This document shows, piece after piece, positions 5,155 to 6,661 of a stretch of DNA of 6,661 nucleotides. Each line of letters starts with the position of its first letter. The stretch's first letter is position 1. Where the stretch lies: positions 1-6,661 of the forward strand of contig JAKEGO010000096.1 in NCBI GenBank assembly GCA_022615805.1, read 5' to 3'. Below the pieces are notes generated by a model. That model made no database searches. It was not told the origin of the DNA and saw only the letters and a program-made list of their open reading frames with translations. Source of the stretch: Thermoplasmata archaeon (GTDB lineage Archaea > Thermoplasmatota > JAKEGO01). Both the position numbers and the translations under genes were made by a program.

Positions 5155-6050
5155 CCGTCGTACCTCCTTTCCACTCTCCTCGCGGCCTCGACGAGCACCT
5201 CGAGCTTGGCCTGCGCGACCGGCCCGGGCAGATGCCGCATCCCGCAGTCGGGATCGAGCACGATCCTCTCGGCCGGGAGTACCTCGAGCGCCCTTTCGAT
5301 GTGGGCCGCCACGTCTTCGGCCCGTTCCACCGTCGCCGAGGCGGTGTCGATCGAGCCGTATCCGAGCCGCTGCCCGAAATCGTGCCTAGCTACAAGGGGG
5401 AGGAGACCTTCTTGTTTATAAAACTCGTGGTCGAGGAGGTCGACCGGCATCTCGACGAGGTCGGCGAAGATCGGCCCCACGTCGCCGCAGACGTGGAGCG
5501 CCCTCTCGCAGGACGCCCCGCGGAAGACGGTCTCGACGAGCCCCGGCGCGTACTCCGGGAACTCGACCGAGAAGAAGGGCTCGTCGACCTGCACGGTCCG
5601 GGCGACCTCCTGGAGCGCCAGCACCTCATGGTTGAGCGCCTCCGCGAAGGCCCATGCGAGCGCCTCCACCGAGCCGTAGCGCCTGTCGCGCACCGACATC
5701 GCCATCGTGAAAGGACCCGTGACTATCCCCTTGGCCGCGGCACCCCTCGCGCGGGCCATCTCGTCCGCGAGCGAGACGTCCTCCACCGTGATGGGCGCAT
5801 GCCATTCGATGTCGGCGATCACCTCTGGACGGTCCTTCATCCGGATGCCACGGAGGCCGCTGGCGAAGATCGCCACCATCCCGGCGCGCAGCTGGCCATC
5901 GGAGACGAGGTCGATGCCCGCGTCCAGCTGGGCGGTGACGGCCCCCTCGATCGCGCGGGAGAACGGGTCCAGCCCCTCGTGGAGGGCGAGGAGGTCGTCC
6001 GCGGAGGGCGCATGGGGGAGCGAGCCGACGACGGTGGTCGCCAGCCTCAA
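5151..6050 (-). CDS. Core (folate-domain-lacking) methionine synthase, MetE C-terminal domain type
   Basis: A 299-residue TIM-barrel protein equal to the catalytic C-terminal half of MetE. It opens with the family signature TTVVGSLP (5-12). The zinc site is complete: H186 and C188 in HVCG, E209 in DHEF and C269 in DPDCG, with the same spacing as H641, C643, E665 and C726 of E. coli MetE. D156 in VDEP matches the homocysteine-binding Asp. Such core synthases transfer a methyl group to homocysteine; characterised methanogen members use methylcobalamin in vitro and probably a corrinoid protein in vivo (the Mes families, MesA in methanogens). Which Mes family this is cannot be told by eye. Start: TTG at 6050 overlaps the mtrH stop (TTGA) and puts the signature right at the N-terminus. 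The longer frame upstream is a shadow of mtrH. A short run of A/T-ending codons lies near 5393-5423. Confidence 0.9.
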   Translation of the reverse strand: MRLATTVVGSLPHAPSADDLLALHEGLDPFSRAIEGAVTAQLDAGIDLVSDGQLRAGMVAIFASGLRGIRMKDRPEVIADIEWHAPITVEDVSLADEMARARGAAAKGIVTGPFTMAMSVRDRRYGSVEALAWAFAEALNHEVLALQEVARTVQVDEPFFSVEFPEYAPGLVETVFRGASCERALHVCGDVGPIFADLVEMPVDLLDHEFYKQEGLLPLVARHDFGQRLGYGSIDTASATVERAEDVAAHIERALEVLPAERIVLDPDCGMRHLPGPVAQAKLEVLVEAARRVERRYDG

Positions 6051-6661
6051 GGGAGCCGCCCCCGCGGGTGGCCGGCCGATGGGGGCACGCCGAAGTAGTC
6101 CTCCGCCCCTTCGGATACCATCTTGTCTACCATCGCCGTCATTGGGAATACCTCTCCAGCGTTGTCGATGGGCCCGTAGACGAGGAAGTCGGCGCCGAAC
6201 GCGAGCGGGAGCACGTTCGCCGCCATGTCGCAGACGAAGTAGGCCTCGCGGTGCGAGCGTCGGTACTCGCGCATCCAGAGCCACGACTCGACCGTATTGT
6301 GGACCGCGCATCCCACCGGCAGCCCGAAGGCGTTCTTCATCACGGGGATGGCCCTTATGGTCTCGCAGGCCTGGTGGTCGAAGGGGGTCGCTGCCGTGTC
6401 GATGAGAGGGCCGGTCCCGAGTTCCCGCGCTACGTCCAGCAGCCCCTTGTCCAGGTATCCCGACCCATCGCGGACCATCCTGACCCTGCCGTCGGCGCTC
6501 ATGTCCCGCGGGTCGAAGCCGAGCAGGATGGCCCCGGCAGGGGTGTGGGCTCGCAGGGCCTCCACCGTCCCGGCCGTCAGGCCCATGTTCAGAGAGTTGG
6601 CGATCGAACGGTCGAGAAGGCCGGCGTCGTCGAGATGCCCCAGCACGGCGGGCCAGAGGGC
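6047..6661 (-). CDS. mtrH: Tetrahydromethanopterin S-methyltransferase subunit H homologue (MtrH), 5' partial
   Basis: The frame is open to the window edge, leaving 204 C-terminal residues of an expected 310-320. The motifs GLPVGCAVHN (113-122 of the fragment), SWLWMREYR (126-134), GADFLVYGPIDNA (156-168) and VFPMTAMVD (171-179) match the C-terminal half of MtrH, a TIM-barrel methyltransferase. MtrH moves the methyl group of methyl-tetrahydromethanopterin to the cobalamin of MtrA. In methanogens mtrH normally closes the mtrEDCBAFG operon of a sodium-pumping membrane complex. Here it is followed instead by a methionine synthase with a TTGA overlap, so it is more likely a free-standing MtrH paralogue that feeds a dedicated corrinoid carrier. 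It could use methyl-tetrahydrofolate or another methyl donor, since related proteins do. Whether mtrA or other genes lie upstream cannot be seen. Confidence 0.92.
   Translation of the reverse strand, partial: ALWPAVLGHLDDAGLLDRSIANSLNMGLTAGTVEALRAHTPAGAILLGFDPRDMSADGRVRMVRDGSGYLDKGLLDVARELGTGPLIDTAATPFDHQACETIRAIPVMKNAFGLPVGCAVHNTVESWLWMREYRRSHREAYFVCDMAANVLPLAFGADFLVYGPIDNAGEVFPMTAMVDKMVSEGAEDYFGVPPSAGHPRGRLP

Noticed and set aside
5151..6311. Methionine synthase with a 87-residue N-terminal extension
   Set aside because: The extra region is Arg/Pro-rich and lies entirely in another frame of the mtrH gene, which has clear family motifs. The true start is the TTG at 6050.

Overview
The window is archaeal and visibly GC-rich. 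Two signals show this. The plus strand carries the conserved archaeal exosome superoperon: Rrp4, Rrp41, Rrp42, ribosomal protein eL43, RNA polymerase subunit P and the KEOPS subunit Pcc1. The minus strand carries a homologue of MtrH, the methyl-tetrahydromethanopterin methyltransferase. Together they suggest an anaerobic euryarchaeote-type lineage with tetrahydromethanopterin (or a similar pterin) C1 chemistry and corrinoids. A methanogen or a Wood-Ljungdahl archaeon, possibly in the Thermoplasmatota, would fit, but the window alone does not settle the phylum.

Layout, plus strand: the 3' end of rrp4 (2-442), rrp41 (435-1169), rrp42 (1166-1948), eL43 (1945-2187), rpoP (2203-2337, only 44 codons) and pcc1 (2334-2609). 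Four of the five junctions overlap and the remaining gap is 15 bases, so this is one translationally coupled transcript. It links RNA degradation, ribosome, transcription and tRNA-modification genes. A HAD-family hydrolase (2666-3376) follows, probably with its own promoter.

The 252-base gap 3377-3628 holds a perfect 55-bp direct repeat. Each copy contains a strong hairpin, and the copies are separated by a 40-bp spacer with a T-rich tract. A small predicted membrane protein (3629-3844) comes next and converges on the minus-strand genes.

Layout, minus strand, reading from right to left: mtrH-like (6661-6047, 5' end outside the window), a folate-domain-lacking core methionine synthase of the MetE C-terminal type (6050-5151), a stand-alone DUF4346 protein (5154-4807) and a rhomboid protease with a C-terminal zinc ribbon (4787-3870). 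The first three are joined by 4-base stop/start overlaps (TTGA, ATGA). The most interesting reading is a dedicated methionine-synthesis cassette. MtrH would take a methyl group from methyl-tetrahydromethanopterin, a corrinoid carrier would relay it, and the core synthase would pass it to homocysteine. The DUF4346 protein would be the carrier, a carrier adaptor or an accessory factor. This is inferred from family knowledge and gene order and is not proven by the sequence.
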